Positions 4,760 through 5,112 of a stretch of 5,112 bases of DNA are shown one piece after another; position 1 is the stretch's first letter, and each line of letters begins with the position of its first letter. The stretch is from positions 1-5,112 of the forward strand of contig JAPOOT010000463.1 in the NCBI GenBank assembly GCA_026713285.1, written 5' to 3'. The translations under genes were made by a program, and so were the position numbers. This stretch comes from Gemmatimonadota bacterium. Its GTDB lineage: Bacteria > JAAXHH01. The notes beneath the pieces are model-generated. The model saw only the letters and a program-made list of their open reading frames with translations. It did not search any database and was not told the origin of the DNA.

Positions 4760-5112
4760 GGGATCCTGCCGATCGCTTCTTCGCCATGACCGGCCCGCCG
4801 CGCCAGGTAGCCGTCCAGGGCGTCTTCCCACGGGGGGATCGCCGCGATGCCCAGGGACCGGATCCGGCCGTTGTCCAGTACGGTATACAGGGGACGGGCG
4901 GCCGGCGCGCCGTACGATTCGGTGGACGTGGGTTTCACTGCCGTTTCTATTCCTGTTTTCTGAAAGATGGTCCGCGCGAAGTCGAAGTAGGAGCACGCGC
5001 CGCCGCTGGTGACGTGGTACGTGCCGTAGGCATCGGTTGTGACGAGTTCCCCGAGTGCCCTGGCCAGGTCCGCCGTTGCCGTGGGCGACATCACCTGGTC
5101 GCTAACCACGAC
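4756..5112 (-). CDS. rfbD: dTDP-4-dehydrorhamnose reductase-like protein (C-terminal part, 5' end beyond right edge)
   Basis: RmlD/RfbD reduces dTDP-4-dehydro-L-rhamnose to dTDP-L-rhamnose with NAD(P)H, the last step of rhamnose activation for O-antigen and other surface glycans. Only the last 118 residues are present; the frame is open through 5112, and the GTG at 5109 is an internal Val. Family signatures are the VVSDQVMSPT segment (usually DQ.GSPT, here Met for Gly), DLARAL, GTYHVTSGGACSYFDFARTIF, then RPLYTVLDNGRI and PPWEDALDGYL near the C-terminus. The last stretch, RRAGHGEEAIGRIP, is a short tail. The stop overlaps the hddA ATG as ATGA. A related sugar-nucleotide reductase of the extended SDR family is possible because the N-terminal Rossmann and YxxxK motifs are not visible. 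Confidence 0.85.
   Translation of the reverse strand, partial: VVVSDQVMSPTATADLARALGELVTTDAYGTYHVTSGGACSYFDFARTIFQKTGIETAVKPTSTESYGAPAARPLYTVLDNGRIRSLGIAAIPPWEDALDGYLARRAGHGEEAIGRIP

Noticed and set aside
4094..4789. A 231-codon plus-strand open frame opposite hddA
   Set aside because: Antisense shadow of a complete GHMP kinase gene; no RBS or family resemblance seen.

Overview
The window is a compact run of seven protein genes, all on the minus strand and read from right to left. Two are cut by the window edges. By eye the DNA is GC-rich (roughly 60%), with almost no non-coding space; the longest gap is 106 bp. The order ispE-prs-rplY-pth is a widespread bacterial housekeeping neighbourhood. 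IspE (MEP isoprenoid pathway), a long CTC-type L25 and upstream surface-sugar genes fit a free-living, probably Gram-negative, high-GC bacterium. I cannot assign a phylum from this sequence alone. No RNA gene, mobile element or CRISPR array was seen.

In transcription order: (1) the C-terminal part of a dTDP-4-dehydrorhamnose reductase-like protein (RmlD, 5112-4756); (2) a GHMP kinase of the HddA heptose-7-phosphate kinase type (4759-3773); (3) a GmhA-like SIS-domain sedoheptulose-7-phosphate isomerase (3700-3134); (4) IspE (3137-2262); (5) Prs, ribose-phosphate pyrophosphokinase (2235-1282); (6) ribosomal protein L25/CTC with a very acidic tail (1175-510); (7) Pth, peptidyl-tRNA hydrolase (449 to beyond the left edge). 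The first half is surface-sugar (deoxyhexose/heptose) biosynthesis. The second half is central metabolism and translation. The junctions rmlD/hddA and gmhA/ispE are 4-bp ATGA stop/start overlaps, so the first four genes look like one translationally coupled unit running directly into the housekeeping block. Prs and rplY have their own strong Shine-Dalgarno sequences.

The most unusual feature is at the hddA-gmhA junction (3664-3775): a perfect 38-bp tandem repeat in almost three copies. Each unit carries a start codon, 13 codons, a GGGAGG Shine-Dalgarno and a stop that overlaps the next start as ATGA. The result is a chain, hddA stop / leader 1 / leader 2 / gmhA, in which every stop overlaps the next start by 4 bp. 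The two leaders encode near copies of the GmhA N-terminus. Copy number could change without disturbing the gmhA reading frame, so it may tune GmhA expression. It may also be a recent duplication or an assembly error.

A second regulatory candidate lies inside ispE (2554-2582). It is an AT-rich patch with atypical codons that contains a perfect TTGACA box and a weak -10 at 17-bp spacing, placed to drive prs-rplY-pth.
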